64,000 nucleotides of DNA from the NCBI RefSeq assembly GCF_037392515.1, contig NC_090291.1, positions 31,234,001 to 31,298,000 on the forward strand, read 5' to 3'. Both the position numbers and the translations under genes were made by a program. Origin of the DNA: Haliotis asinina. Lineage: Eukaryota; Mollusca; Gastropoda; Lepetellida; Haliotidae. Positions 21,070-33,039 of the stretch are shown one piece after another; within the stretch, counting starts at the first letter, position 1; every line of letters starts with the position of its first letter. The notes below the pieces were generated by a model that ran no database searches, had not been told where the DNA came from, and was given only the letters and a program-made list of their open reading frames with translations.

Positions 21070-23795
21070 ATCTACTCAACTTCTAGAATGCCTATCAAAG
21101 ACAGAATACAGTCTCCTTGAAAACGCTGTATATAAATTTATCAGTATAAGGTGTCATATGCTATACTTCTGTCCACATGCTGCGTCTTATATCGCTCAGA
21201 GACTTCTAAGATGTTATGATCTACACCCCTTTCGAAACGAAATCACATGAATACATGGCGTCATACAGCTTGCAGGGGGCGCTGTCCACATTGTGTGAAA
21301 GCTTCCCTGTGTTTTCTACGGAACGGTATTAGGGCTACAAATTAGCTGCGTGATGATACTTTAATCACCGTTGAAGATATTTCCATCTACGTGGTTAATC
21401 GTACGCAGGCTTAGTGAGGCCGTTATATTGCGTTAGGAAGTTACGAGCCCAATTTGACATTGACTAAACATGGAAAATACTTTGTTCAAATATATAATAA
21501 ATACTTGTCTTTTTGAGATAATTATTTCTTTAGTCATTTCAAAGTAAAAGCGTGAAATAAAATTTGAAATAAACTTATTCATCATAACCTCGACAGATTT
21601 AAATGAAGAGTCACTATGTTGCATGATCTGTTAGTACCTCACTGAGACATATAAAGGTTGAAATCAAGCAGTTGACTTATTATCAGTTTAGCAAGGCCTT
21701 CATGCAGCTGTTTTGAAATATAAATTCAATTGGTCATATGAAACAGACTGACAAATATTTTGTTCATTAGTGGTAAATAAGGTTGCAAAGTGGATAATTT
21801 AATACTAAATGACACCTTTTCATATGTACCTTACAATGTCGTAACATGTAGGCATCGTCTATGTAGATGAGATGTTCTTTAATACCAGAAGTTGGTATCA
21901 TCTGCGTTGATGTAAGTATTATCTAGTATGTAAAAGTTAAAAATGTTTTCAGACTATGACACTAATTCGCTTCCCCAGTTTTCACAGAAAATATCGCTCG
22001 TTCCTTCGAGGTCAAGGATGTAGCAAAACGCCACCTAGTGAATAAGACTGTCACAACGCGACACCTGGTGGGAAGGAACGATAATCTTTATTACCCCATT
22101 CGAATATAGGGCAAATAATGTTGTTGCTTATCGTAACATTTGAATACGGTTGCGTCTTATTTTGCCGGGGGCGGTAGCAGCCCGGTATGATTAATCACAT
22201 ATATTGTATTTACAGCGTGTTAACATGCATAGACACCCCACTTGCAGCCAGGGATGTCGTATGGCTGACATGACCATTATCTCGTTTATTGGTAAACCAG
22301 TGAGGTGCGTCAGCCATGATGGATTAGTCACGTGGTGATGACGTAACACGTGGCGGTAGTTACCTGTCACTGACAGTGATGTGCATAATATACAGATATA
22401 CGTATCTGTTGATATACATAACGCATTACTATGTACCCTTTGATCACAGCCCCCGCGTCGCCCATGTTGAGTAGCGCCATAGATGTATTAAGTTACAGCA
22501 ATTTTTAAATGATGGCATTCGGTTATCAGTGTACAGGTGATTTGAGATATTAAACGAAATACTATAACCTTTATGATTATTGAAGATTTTAACTAAAACT
22601 TTCACTTTTTCACTTTTTATTCACGTATCTCTCATTTCAATAGCATCAACGTATCTCTTAATCCTCTTTATCTTTTAATCCGACAGTTCACGTCATTATA
22701 AGGCCTGGTGATTTTTTCTTGAGAGTTTTCTTTAAATGTATTATTGAGGGCTTAATACTTAAGCACTACTTTTCTGAAAATTATGAGAGAGAACTGTTTA
22801 TAATCATTTTGAACTAACTTAACATGGAGGGGTTGAAAGTGCATATCAAGTCCTATACGCTTGTTAGGTTTCCAATTCTAAAGAACATAATATTTATCAG
22901 TTTTCTGATATCAGAAGTAATGTGATGTTAGCGTTATTTTTGCGTCATATATGATTACTATTCTTGCAAGAGTATAACGTTTCATTGCAGCATTCAGTGT
23001 AGAAAAAAATTACGGCGCACTTTAATTTGAAAACAAAGATAATGAGTAAATAAACACATCTTTATATATTAAACCTCGTGTAACAAACTTTTCTGCAATA
23101 TCAGGACGGGAACACCAAGCGTTCCTTGGAGTTTCAGGTTCCAACTATTGCTAATCATTAAATACACTACATGGCATCATAGATATTAGATTTTGTAACA
23201 ATGCGTAATGACTCTAATTTTGGAAGTACACTTTTGCATTCAGATAAAAAGTATTCTTCCCACCTATCCCTGGAATATTAAATGTCCGATCGATTGACAA
23301 ACAAAACAACACATTAGTTATAGAAGAACGATGTTGAAAATCAGGTGTCAGTTTAGGTTTAACGTGTCTAAGGGATATTTACGTGTCTAATTTACAATAT
23401 TTACCGTCTGGAATAATAGACTTTGATTCATTTCATTTACAAATCAGATTTTACTATTTATGGGAAAAAGGAACTCAAGTCCACACCTTACAAGGAACAG
23501 ACAATTTGATATACTAGAGAAGGATTTACGCTATTCTTTATAAATACAGAGAAAAAAACAAAAGGTCTTTGGGAGAATGACAAAAAGAATTGTACCGATG
23601 AAAACAACTAGTTGATTCCTTCTTTGACAAACCGAACCTGCTTCTTGTGACGAACAGTTACTTTAACCACTAAGGTACCGAAATGAAGTAGAAATTCACC
23701 TTTGTGTAGTCATTATGCGATGCTAAAAGGCGACACGATCAATGTCCTGTACACATCCAAGTTCTCCGCGAAATAAGCGTTTCAGAATCTGTAGT
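21070..23795. other. Intron interior, nothing recognised
   Basis: 2.7 kb of AT-rich, low-complexity-poor sequence. One weak inverted pair is visible, CGTTCCTTC at about 21993 and GAAGGAACG at about 22073, possibly a 90-bp MITE. No exon is supported. Confidence 0.4.
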
Positions 23796-23870
23796 AATGG
23801 GGTACCGCTGTGGCTACACCTTTCGCTCGTCACCCGTAGAAGGACGTGCAATTCCACAATGGTAAACTGC
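23796..23870 (+). repeat. SINE family A head, decayed
   Basis: GGGGTACCGCTGTGGCTACA and CTTTCGCTCGTCACCC resemble the head of family A. Box B is degraded (GTGCAATTCCACAATGG). Confidence 0.5.
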
Positions 23871-24657
23871 ATCAAACACTTTCCTTTTTAATGATTTTAT
23901 GTCAAAATGCTGAAATAGGGTTATTTATTCTAGTGCAATCTCGTTTATTTACTAGTGTTCTTTGTTTTTGCTGATATTATTTTAGCATATAGCAATACCG
24001 ATTTATTTTTGCCCTTTGTTATAACAAATAAACACTAGAAAATAAGCACTGTCGATTAGAACAGACCCTAGCATTATTTTGGGACGCGGTGTGACGTGAT
24101 CGAGAAACAACTCTCTGTGCCTTAGTTATTGTATTACATCGATGGGGCTGTGTTCTCAACCACTGGTTTGTCTTATGCGGGGTAACATATACAAAAATGT
24201 AAAGACTTGCAATCTCAGAGGACCATAGACATGCAATCTCAGTGGCTCCTTGACTGTATCTCCCACAGGCGTTCGCAATTTTCTCACACAATAACCACAA
24301 AGTAATTATCAGTGGACAATGTGCGTTCTCTATTTTCCTTTGGGCTGTCATTAATATCCTGATATGAGTATCTCAGACAACTACTCCCCTTTCAATTCAA
24401 GTAACAAAAGTGCTCATCCGGATCGATCCATCTCATGATGGTGTTTCACTACCTTTTCTCCTCTGGTGATCGATGTGAATACATTAACAGTGTGGGGTGG
24501 AATTTAATGAGACCCAAACGCATACCCCGAACTACCGGATATTCGTAAATGATGACTAAATACAGAATACGCACTGATCCAGCTTTTACCTCGAGAAAAC
24601 AGTAATTTCGACACAAAAGTGTTTTAATTGTATTTAATTTACATACGAGACCTACAA
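23871..24657. other. Intron, nothing recognised
   Basis: A minus-strand 110-codon frame at 24019-24351 has no recognisable domain and no convincing splice signals in phase. Confidence 0.4.
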
Positions 24658-24935
24658 TGCCACGCCCTATGGTCCCAAGAGTGGTGATCTACCTTCAGTT
24701 GTTGGCGATACTCAGCCTTTGTTTTCTATCGTTTTGCCAATTTGTAATCCTATTTTAGAACAATGTGCACGTTGAATTCTTGTTACTATGATATACTAGT
24801 TGGTTTTATTGTCCTTCGTCGCCAGTTTTTTTCAATGTGTACATTTATCATGAATATGTATCTATTTTAAGCCACGATATGGCCGAAATACTGCCGCTGA
24901 GACTACACACAGACTAAAAGTCACTCACCCACTAC
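24658..24935 (+). repeat. SINE-like family C copy
   Basis: The most complete family C copy: GGTGATCTACCTTCAGTTG, TTGGCGATACTCAGCCTTTG, TTATTGTCCTTCGTCGCCAG, and tail CACGATATGGCCGAAATACTG then AGTCACTCACCCAC. Confidence 0.65.
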
Positions 24936-24984
24936 AATGCTACCTATGCGCCTATACAATACAGCACTGTTTAGTAACATCATA

Positions 24985-25048
24985 GTGTAGACTGGCGATT
25001 AGGTACCTGACTCTAGGGGCGTGAGTTCGAATCCCGGATGTGACTCAA
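24985..25048 (+). repeat. tRNA-like SINE head
   Basis: Box A-like TAGACTGGCGATTAGG and box B GAGTTCGAATCCCGG are spaced as in tRNA-derived SINEs. The acceptor arm does not pair, so it is not called a tRNA gene. Confidence 0.45.
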
Positions 25049-25366
25049 CTCTAAAAAGTACTAGGATTTGTGCTTTACTTAAAAGGTGCAATCCCACATT
25101 TTACCACTTCCTGAATGGCATTGTGTATTCACAGTTTGTTCTGGTTAATGTGGGAGAAAAACCCGAAGTAGTGCATGTCTCAAACGTTCAGCCTTTTTTG
25201 TTGAAACAAAGGAGTATAGGAATGGGTCTGACAAACATAATATCACAAATGAACCCACGATTCATCGGGTTCTGGTTTCAAGAGATACAATATTGCAGAA
25301 CAAACTGACTTAAACTACGCAGCCAACGGCACCCAAAAATGCGCCCTCTGACTACCAACCACTTAC

Positions 25367-26846
25367 CTTTAACTCCGTCAGACGCGCTGAGGTTTCTCTT
25401 GATCATGTAAGCGGCATAGGCGAATCCTATTGCCAGAACCAAGCCATAAATGACGAACAGGATCTGACAGAACACGAGCAAAGCCTTCACCTGGGCCCCG
25501 AAAAACATGACAAGGACGTCAACGACGGAGACGATGATGAGGTGGATGATGGTGATTAGGACGATATTGCCGAGCTTCTGAAATTTCGGAGGAGCGATGT
25601 CCATCTTTGTGGTGTCCAACAAGATGAGGAGTACAATGCTAAATGATGCCGTCAGTCCGGGAAATCCTAGTGACCACAGCAGATGTGAGAAGAGGAAAGG
25701 TACGGACTTCTTAGAGGAATAAGGGTCCAAGAACAGATTCAGCGCTCGAGTCCCACCAAAGAAGCTGATCATTGCATTCAGAGCAATAGTGGTCTTGCTT
25801 CTGCGTTGACCTTTTTTGCCCGCGAACATAGCCGAGATAAGAAGAATCCCGAAAAACATTAGAAATATGTAAATCAGTCCGAATACATACACATGCAGGG
25901 GCCAAGCCTCGCCCCATTCCAGATACGACTGTCTCCAGTTTGGGCCCGGCTCTGGCCATCCATATGGCTCAGCCTCTGGTTCTGCATGTAATTCGGCTCT
26001 TCCATATTCTGATTCAGGTGAATAGAATTCTGAATACGGTTCCGACGTTGAGTTAAATTCTGGTTCAGGACGAAAACCCTCTGAGTAGGGTTCATACGAG
26101 CCACGTTCTGACATAGGTTCATATGTCGAATTATATCCTGGTTCCGGGTGCAGATATTCCGGTAAAGGTTCTGACGTGGAGTAGTATTCTGGTTCAGGTC
26201 TGTGATATTCCGGTAAAGGCTCTGACGTGGAGTAGTATTCTGGTTCAGGTCTGTGATATTCCGGTAAAGGTTCTGACGTGGAGTAGTATTCTGGTTCAGG
26301 TTTGTGATATTCCGGTAAAGGTTCTGACGTGGAGTAGTATTCTGGTTCAGGTTTGTGATATTCTGGTAAAGGTTCTGACGTGGAGTAGTATTCTGGTTCA
26401 GGTTTGTGATATTCTGGTAAAGGTTCTGACGTGGAGTAGTATTCTGGTTCAGGCTTGTGATATTCCGGTAAAGGCTCTGACGTGGAGTAGTATTCTGGTT
26501 CAGGTTTGTGATATTCCGGTAAAGGCTCTGACGTGGAGTAGTATTCTGGTTCAGGTTTGTGATATTCCGGTAAAGGTTCTGACGTGGAGTAGTATTCTGG
26601 TTCAGGTTTGTGATATTCTGGTAAAGGCTCTGACGTGGAGTAGTATTCTGGTTCAGGTTTGTGATATTCTGGTAAAGGCTCTGACGTAGAGTAGTATTCT
26701 GGTTCAGGTTTGTGATATTCTGGCAAAGGTTCTGACGTGGAGTAGTATTCTGGTTCAGGTCTGTGATATTCTGGCAAAGGTTCTGACGTGGAGTAGTATT
26801 CTGGTTCAGGTCTGTGATATTCAGATTCGGGCTCCGGTGAACTCAT
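25367..26846 (-). CDS. PRRT3/4-like seven-TM protein with Pro/Glu/Tyr repeat ectodomain, first coding exon
   Basis: ATG at 26846 (context GAAATGA); the exon ends at a consensus donor AAAG|GTAAGT (GT at 25365-25366) and joins in phase to 20068, giving about 629 residues. Residues about 8-230 are thirteen copies of PEYH(K/R)PEPEYYSTSEPL, then a looser Pro/Glu/Ser/Tyr region to about 315. Five hydrophobic segments follow at roughly 317-341, 350-370, 383-408, 423-450 and 456-483; the terminal exon adds two. The motif ALNAMISFF followed by RALNLFLDPY, and the LLWSLGFPGLTASF segment, match the conserved core of vertebrate proline-rich transmembrane proteins 3 and 4, whose function is poorly known. 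No N-terminal signal peptide is seen, so an upstream exon is possible. The minus-strand frame past the donor (to 25278) is intron. Confidence 0.78.
26155..26826. repeat. 51-bp coding minisatellite, about 13 copies
   Basis: Period 51 (17 codons) within the first exon of the PRRT3/4-like gene. Copies differ mainly at synonymous third positions (GGTAAAGG(T/C)TCTGACG, ATTC(C/T)GGTAAAGG) plus an Arg/Lys switch. Such homogenised copies suggest recent expansion. Confidence 0.97.
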
Positions 26847-27799
26847 TTCGGTCGTTTGGTGAGGAAAATATTAAGATTCCAAGCCAGATAGTAGTATTGT
26901 GTTACAAAATTCCCTATAATTTCCTTTCGAGTATATTGATTATGCCTTATATTCTCGTTTTTCAATATTCCTAAAGTCCTTGAAGCGTCTCCATTGCTAG
27001 TGACGAAAAGCAGGCCCAACAGTCAATATATTATATACGCCAATATATTGCAAAATAGTTAGTAAACCATCCCAATGTTGTGTCTTCAGCGGTATTGTTT
27101 TGACATCAACGTGCAATGGACATTCTGATGCTGCTGACAGTTAACACCATGGGACGTTATGTCGACATGAAGTCAGACAATGAGAGTTTTTAAGAATATG
27201 GGGCGTGAAATGTTTTAATATATTACCCCTTAGTACTTTACATATAACGTGCAGAAACAGTGTCCACGAATTCACCGAAGCTTGGTGACAGTTCAGACCG
27301 TGTAATCAGAGTATGAAGAGCATCGCTGTGTGTTCTTTAAAGGTCTGTCAATGACGCCTCCGTACGTGTCCTGCTCACTGAAGTAGAGCTGTTCCAAATT
27401 AAGTGTGTTGATGTAACGCTCGGAGAAAATGCTTCAGTTCCACTTTCTGACGTCAAGTTGCCCAGCACAGTCCATTCCCTCCTTCAATACTGGGCGCCTG
27501 AAATAAGTTAATGTCAGCCATTTATTAAACACTGTTTGTTGTTAAATCCCCTTAACTGAATAGCAATTGTACACACGAATGAGATTCTAGAACATCGATT
27601 TTGAAGTACGGTATTGTGATGGCATTTTGTTGTAAATTGGTTTCATGATACGATCGAAGACATATTGATAAAGTCAACGGGTTTTTAATGCAGGCTGCTA
27701 AGCTACAATTAAAGTCCTGAAATATAACTCCTTGTCTTTGTTAGTGATGACAGTTGATTATTTACGCAAATATTCTTGTCACACATGCACACATGCTAT
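26847..27799. other. 5' flank of the PRRT3/4-like gene; possible small upstream exon
   Basis: On the minus strand a good acceptor (TTAACTTATTTCAG) ends near 27499. It is followed by a Ser/Thr-rich open stretch (NLTSESGTEAFSPSV) and a donor-like GTGAGC at about 27383. No other feature is seen. Confidence 0.3.
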
Positions 27800-28110
27800 G
27801 TTGGAAATGGGTGCCAGTGTAGCCTTGTGGCTGAGGGATTTGCACTACACACTGAAGACCTGAGTAGGCCTTCAGCAACCAATGCTTGTCATAAAAGGCG
27901 ACTATGCTTGTCGTAAGAGGCGACTAACGGGATAGGGTGGTCAGGCTCGATGACGTGGTTGACACATGTCATCGGTTCCCAATTGCGCAGATCGATGCTC
28001 GTAGTGTTGATCACTGGATTGTCAGATCCAGACTCGATTATTTACAGACAGTCGTCATATAGCTGGAATGTTGCTGAGTGTGGCGTAAAACTTAACTCAC
28101 TCACTCACTG
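27800..28110 (+). repeat. Composite: SINE family A head joined to a family B copy
   Basis: 27800-27861 is a decayed family A head (GTGTAGCCTTGTGG ... GAAGACCTG). It passes directly into a nearly full family B copy from GGCCTTCAGCAACCAATGCT to GTGTGGCGTAAAACTTAACT then CACTCACTCACTG. Confidence 0.88.
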
Positions 28111-28407
28111 AAATTTCGTTTAGTTGTTATCTGTACCTCCGGCTATGACATCGTTGAGACTATTTCTTTTCTTTACTAACAATGGTCTGTTATCGGGTCA
28201 TCTCACTGGGCATAATTAACGTTTTGAACCGCAAGTGTCCGGAAAGCAGAGTTTCCGGATTGTCGAGGTCGGAGTCTCAATCATTTCCAAACTCTTACTG
28301 CTGTTACTCCTCAGCAAAGCTTTGAAATGGTTTTATACGAGGATATTTCAACATATAACATGGTGAGGGATATGTTCAATTCAATTCCGTTGTGACATTT
28401 TAGTTTT

Positions 28408-28615
28408 AGTCTTCACTACCCATGCTTGTCGTAAAACTCGACTAACGGGATCAGGTGGTCAGGCTCGCTGACTTGGTTGACAGATATCATCGTATCCCAC
28501 TTGCGTAGATTGATGCTCATTCTGCAGAGAACTGGATTTTCTGATCCAGACTCGATTATTTACAGTCATATAGCTGGCATGTTGCTGAGAACAGCTGCAA
28601 CCAACCAACCATCCA
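28408..28615 (+). repeat. SINE family B copy, worn
   Basis: TACCCATGCTTGTCGTAAAA, GGTCAGGCTCGCTGACTTGG, CCAGACTCGATTATTTACAG. The tail is degraded after TTGCTGAGAAC. Confidence 0.85.
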
Positions 28616-28637
28616 AAGTTACGGACAATGCAGAATA

Positions 28638-29155
28638 CACTCTTCAAAAAAAAAGTAAGGCATAATGAAATTTCAATTTGGATAGGAAGTGTAAACGTTG
28701 ACAAACGTTTCAAGGACGGACAACTTATGAACGCATCACCATTTCCCTCTATTACCAACCCTAAACACAAAGCATGATATGCACGTGCACAACGCAGTAA
28801 CCCCATACACGTGCATCGGGTTCCATTCTTGATTTTGACGTTTTTTCAAGGTCGAGAAATCACTTAGAACATTAATTTTGACACTCATCTTGCATCACAC
28901 ATTTGTTAGAGTTTGTTTCTAGTCGTTTGTTTTAAAGTGAAAATCGTATATACATGCAAATTACATGCCATACACCAGGCATCTTTCAAAAGCCACTACA
29001 TTCCAAATAACTGTGGTTTTAAGGAAGTGTAAATGGTGATGCACTCTCAAAACATTCAGTAATATCATATCAACACTGAATGACTCCGATAAATCTCCTA
29101 AATATATTTAATAGTAAATAAACAAAATGAAGATCCCCTACGTTTTTGAAGAGTA
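28638..29155 (+). mobile_element. Mariner-like non-autonomous element, copy 1
   Basis: Ends CACTCTTCAAAAA and TTTTTGAAGAGTA are inverted repeats, flanked by TA on both sides, as for Tc1/mariner insertions. The roughly 518-bp interior has no transposase. An inverted relative lies at 34616-35133. Confidence 0.8.
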
Positions 29156-30876
29156 TATATATCTTAGTTTTACTTACGACCACTAGACATTTAGTAAAAA
29201 GACAAAAAGAAAACAACATTTCTACACTCTCATTCATTTGACAAAAATCATCACTACATACATGAAGTGAACCTGTTTTAAGCGATAAAATCCCTACTAA
29301 ACATAAAATAAAAGGCAAAATCGAAAAGATATAAAAAAACATTCTAAACACAATGGACAGACAACACGCATCAATACCTGCACTTCGTGTCCTGGCTGAC
29401 TGCTTGCTGAAGAAGATGGACCTTGAATATTGTCTCCATGGAATAAATTACTCTGGGGTTGATAGCTGATTATATACTGAAGATGCGTTATATTCTTCGA
29501 TTTCATTGGTCCAGATACGGACCAGGCGACCAATCACAGCATGTTAAGACAACATAGTCCGATGCATTAACGGAGCTGCCTGAGGTTTCACGGCATCAAG
29601 CTGTGTATGCACAAGTGATATATATCGAGGATGTTCCATACTGTGGCGTCACGGCTGATGATGTCGATGTGTCGATAAATCTGTTTACGTATTGGCTGTT
29701 CCGCATCTTTATCTCATCCTTCCTTTGTTTATTTATTAATTTCATTTAGTAAGAAAGGCTTTGCATTTCGCATAAACTTTTGAAATAATATCCCAGCATT
29801 CACAATAGACAATGTAACATTTGATGACACAAACAAATCCATTCCTTGATGCGTTTATGGTGCTGGTATGTTAAACATTCAAGTAAAACTGTTCAGTGTC
29901 TTCGCCTCATCTATGAACATATATCAGATAAAAAGCAGATATATCGACAATGCTATTATTACTCGCGTCACAGTACTTGCATTGTGACAATATAACATCC
30001 CAAGTATTAATAGATGTAAGGTTAAATAAATATTACCAATAATAATAATTAATAATAATTTGGAGCACTTACAGGGTGTGGTGATGGACTGAATGAGGTG
30101 ATACCAGTTTAACTGATTAATAATTCCGTTTGATATTCTTTTTACAAGTAATGTTAATTAACTAATCATAAATCAGTGTACGCAATAGCAACGATACAAA
30201 AATAACACTAGATTAATCAATGTCAATTTGTTGCATTTTTACGGTTCAGTAATTTAAAGAAGTTTCGCTAATGACATTGATCTCAATGCTATATCAGCGT
30301 ACAAACAAGCTCTGCTGCACTACCCATCGGTAAAGACGCTATAGGGGAGCCTCCTTTGATATTGATTTCAAAACATGCAGATATATTTCTATGTTTTTTT
30401 TCTGGTCTGTTAAACTGAAATGCGAGTGGCTATAAATCATAACGACAAAGAGTAATATAAAGGATAGGTCTGATTATTTTATCGATGCGAGGTGTTGTAT
30501 TTGAAGTGGGCCAATGAGGTCAAGTTGTACACACAACCTTTAAGCTGTCCCAAGTGTTTGTGCCGTGTGGGATTTTTAATGTACACATTAATTGAATATG
30601 TATTTAATGAATCAATGCGATTTATTTTATTCCCCTAGCATTTCGAAAACAAACATATTTCAACCAATGTGGACGTTTTTATTGTTTTACTTACATTTAA
30701 GATGGTTTTATGATTTCATTAAGATATTAAGTTCACCTATCAGATTTTGTACATATTAGTTTCTTCAATACGAGTTCATTTTAAGTAAACCATGAATTTA
30801 ACATTTAGTCCTATCAGAACTTGGAGCTGTAATGTTACATCAAAACATCAGTGTCAAATTGTGACACCAAAGACAT
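29156..30876. other. Intergenic; possible minus-strand promoter region near 29.5 kb
   Basis: On the minus strand, AGTATATAATCAGC (about 29470) resembles a TATA box, followed by an open stretch reaching a CAG|GTATTG donor-like site at about 29378. It might be a 5' exon of the PRRT3/4-like gene, but nothing proves it. The rest is featureless AT-rich sequence with (AAT)n at about 30040. Confidence 0.25.
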
Positions 30877-31033
30877 CGGAGAGGGAGGTGGGATTGAACA
30901 GTGATTAAACCGTTCCCTTGTAACGCCAAAAGTCTGGGGTCGATTCCTCACATGGGTACACTATGTGGGGCCATTTCGGGTGTACTCCCGCTGTGATATT
31001 TCCGGTACACCGCTGAAACCCAGCTCACTCAAA
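30877..31033 (+). repeat. SINE family A copy, old
   Basis: Box B (TGGGGTCGATTCCTCACAT), GGGCCATTTCGGGTG, and CGCTGTGATATTTCCGG with a weak tail. Confidence 0.8.
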
Positions 31034-31090
31034 GGCCTCAGAACGTTCGTGAAATCGCCATCTAATTAAGGTTTAGGCAACTTTAAACAA

Positions 31091-31215
31091 TATGCCAGCA
31101 ATGCGACGCCCGCATCAATCCAAACACGGCCGTCGCACGATGTACCCGTGTGGGTTATCGAACCAAGTCTATCGCGTGGCGAGTGAACGCTTTAACCACT
31201 AGGCTACCCCAACTC
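31091..31215 (-). repeat. SINE family A copy, antisense, tail lost
   Basis: The minus strand reads GGGGTAGCCTAGTGGTTAAA, GCGTTCACTCGCC and a box B degraded to TTCGATAACCC. Confidence 0.85.
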
Positions 31216-31324
31216 CAGAGGCTATTTTCATAGGGTAAAAATGAACCCAAATCCTATTTGACATCACATCTTATGATAACCATGAGTTCAGAATCTTCAT
31301 CATGAGCACATGAGCCCATCAGGA

Positions 31325-31510
31325 CTCAGCTTTGTGGATGCGGTCTGTACACAATCGAATCTGGATCATGCAATCCAGTTCTCAATAGCATGAGCATCGA
31401 TCTACGCAACTGGCATACGATGTGTCAAACAAGTCAGCGAGCTTGACCATCTCATCCCGTCCGCATGGGTTACTGAGGACCGATTCTAACCTGCATCTTC
31501 ACGGCCGCAC
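31325..31510 (-). repeat. SINE family B copy, antisense, partial
   Basis: GATGCGGTCTGTACACAATC, CATGAGCATCGATCTACGCA, GTTACTGAGGACCGATTCTA. Confidence 0.85.
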
Positions 31511-31604
31511 TGATAAGGGTAATAGTACTGTAGATTGTAGCTGTTCTAATACATACCATTACTGATGAGTTTCAGCTCTTAGTGATAGTACCAGCAGCAG
31601 CAGC

Positions 31605-31610
<6 letters not shown>

Positions 31611-31639
<29 letters not shown>

Positions 31640-31662
31640 CGTGCGTGTGTGTGTGTGCGCGC
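31611..31662. repeat. (GT)n/(GC)n microsatellite
   Basis: GT repeats interrupted by GC steps. It creates a His/Thr frame on the minus strand. Confidence 0.95.
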
Positions 31663-31699
31663 ATTCTGCATTGTCTATAACGGTGGATGTGTTTGCTTG

Positions 31700-31893
31700 G
31701 TTAACGGTGCACTGAACAATATTCCAGGTATGTGGCAGCGATCTGTAAATGGTCTGGACCAGACAATCCACTGATCAGCAGCGTGACCATCGATCTGCGC
31801 AATTGGGAACTGATGGCATATGTCAAGCAAGTCATCTTGTTTGATCACCTGATCCCGTAAGTCGCCCTTCCGACATACATAGGTTACTGAAAA
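31700..31893 (-). repeat. SINE family B copy, antisense
   Basis: AACAATATTCCAGGTATGTG, TCTGGACCAGACAATCCACT, GTCAAGCAAGTCATC and TAGGTTACTGAAAAAGTC. Confidence 0.85.
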
Positions 31894-31933
31894 AGTCTTA
31901 AGGTCAATATTCTGGTAGTAGCACATAGTAGTC

Positions 31934-32010
31934 GGGGTCCCTCGCCGTGCCATTGCTGGAATATTGCTAAAGGCGGCGCACAACCTTACTCACTCACTCA
32001 CTCACTCACA
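31934..32010 (+). repeat. SINE family A 3' tail fragment
   Basis: GCCATTGCTGGAATATTGCT, AAAGGCGGCG, then (CTCA)n. Confidence 0.8.
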
Positions 32011-32740
32011 CAAAGCAATGAGCATAAGGACAAACACTTGTATCCAGGTGGACTATATACAGTCGCGCTTTGCATAAGGCATGGAATTGCCAATGTTAAA
32101 TTAGGTTATGACCTACGAACTAAAGCCTTGTTAACGCAATATTTACATTGCACATACGTAATTTACGTATCAGCCCACACCCCAATACGCTTAACTGTCG
32201 AACAGGCCAATATTTGCATTTGTTACAATATATTCAGCTCTGATCATAAGAAGGCGCTATAAGAAACACGTTTTTATTATCCGATGATTGAACGTAGATC
32301 TTTCTTACCATCTTTCTAACATCAAGGCGGGTCAATTTCAATTCAGGAGCAAGTGACGCATGTATTGTTGTATTCTGTTTCACTCGTCTAACCATTAGGT
32401 AATTGTTGTGATACTAGTAAACTAATGGTGATAATCCGGCTAGTCTGAGATTCGAACTATTTGTCTGAGAAGCGGACAAACTACTGCAGGAATTCCTATT
32501 ACGATCAATAGGTCACACGTGCAGGTATTTACCACTAACTGAGAGAGTGTGTTTTAACGGTCAGAATTGTGTGGAAGATGAATGTCATGCACTATTGGAT
32601 TGTCCTGTGGTCACTGGTCTTAGTGAACTTCTTTTAGCTCCATGTAACAGTGTATGTGATGATTTTAATCACTGGAGCGTACCTGCCAATTTATTTTACA
32701 TTAATTACTAAATTCTTTGTGTGTCTCTCGTAACCATAAA
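32011..32740. other. Intergenic, nothing recognised
   Basis: No supported gene or repeat. Confidence 0.35.
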
Positions 32741-32838
32741 TGAGGTGTGTGTGAGTGTGTGTGTGTGTGAGTGAACGTGTGTGTAAGTGTGTGTGTGTGT
32801 GTCTGTCAGTGTGTGTGTAAGAGAGAGAGAGGAAATGC

Positions 32839-32871
<33 letters not shown>

Positions 32872-32900
32872 GTTGAGGTGTGTGTGGGGGGTGGTGGTGG
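32741..32900. repeat. (GT)n-rich compound microsatellite
   Basis: GTGTGAGTGTGTG stretches, a short (GA)n and a G-rich end. The minus-strand Thr/His/Ser frames here are artefacts. Confidence 0.95.
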
Positions 32901-33039
32901 TGTTGGGATGGGGCGTGGGGGGTGCTCTGCAAAGCATTTACGTTTCTTATTGTATTTTAGGCATTGCCCGAAGTGAGACCGAAATAAACTACGTGTTCTG
33001 CTCTGTTCGCCTTTAGGGCGTGTATCACATTTGGACGCA

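Noticed and set aside
20611..21112. ACAGAATACAG as a target-site duplication of the Penelope-type inverted pair
   Set aside because: The right copy lies about 30 bases beyond the arm end, so it may be chance.
26123..26689. 188-codon plus-strand frame with repeats of DIPVKVLTWSSILVQVC
   Set aside because: It is the antisense shadow of the 51-bp repeat in the PRRT3/4-like exon; the period is a multiple of three, so all frames stay open.
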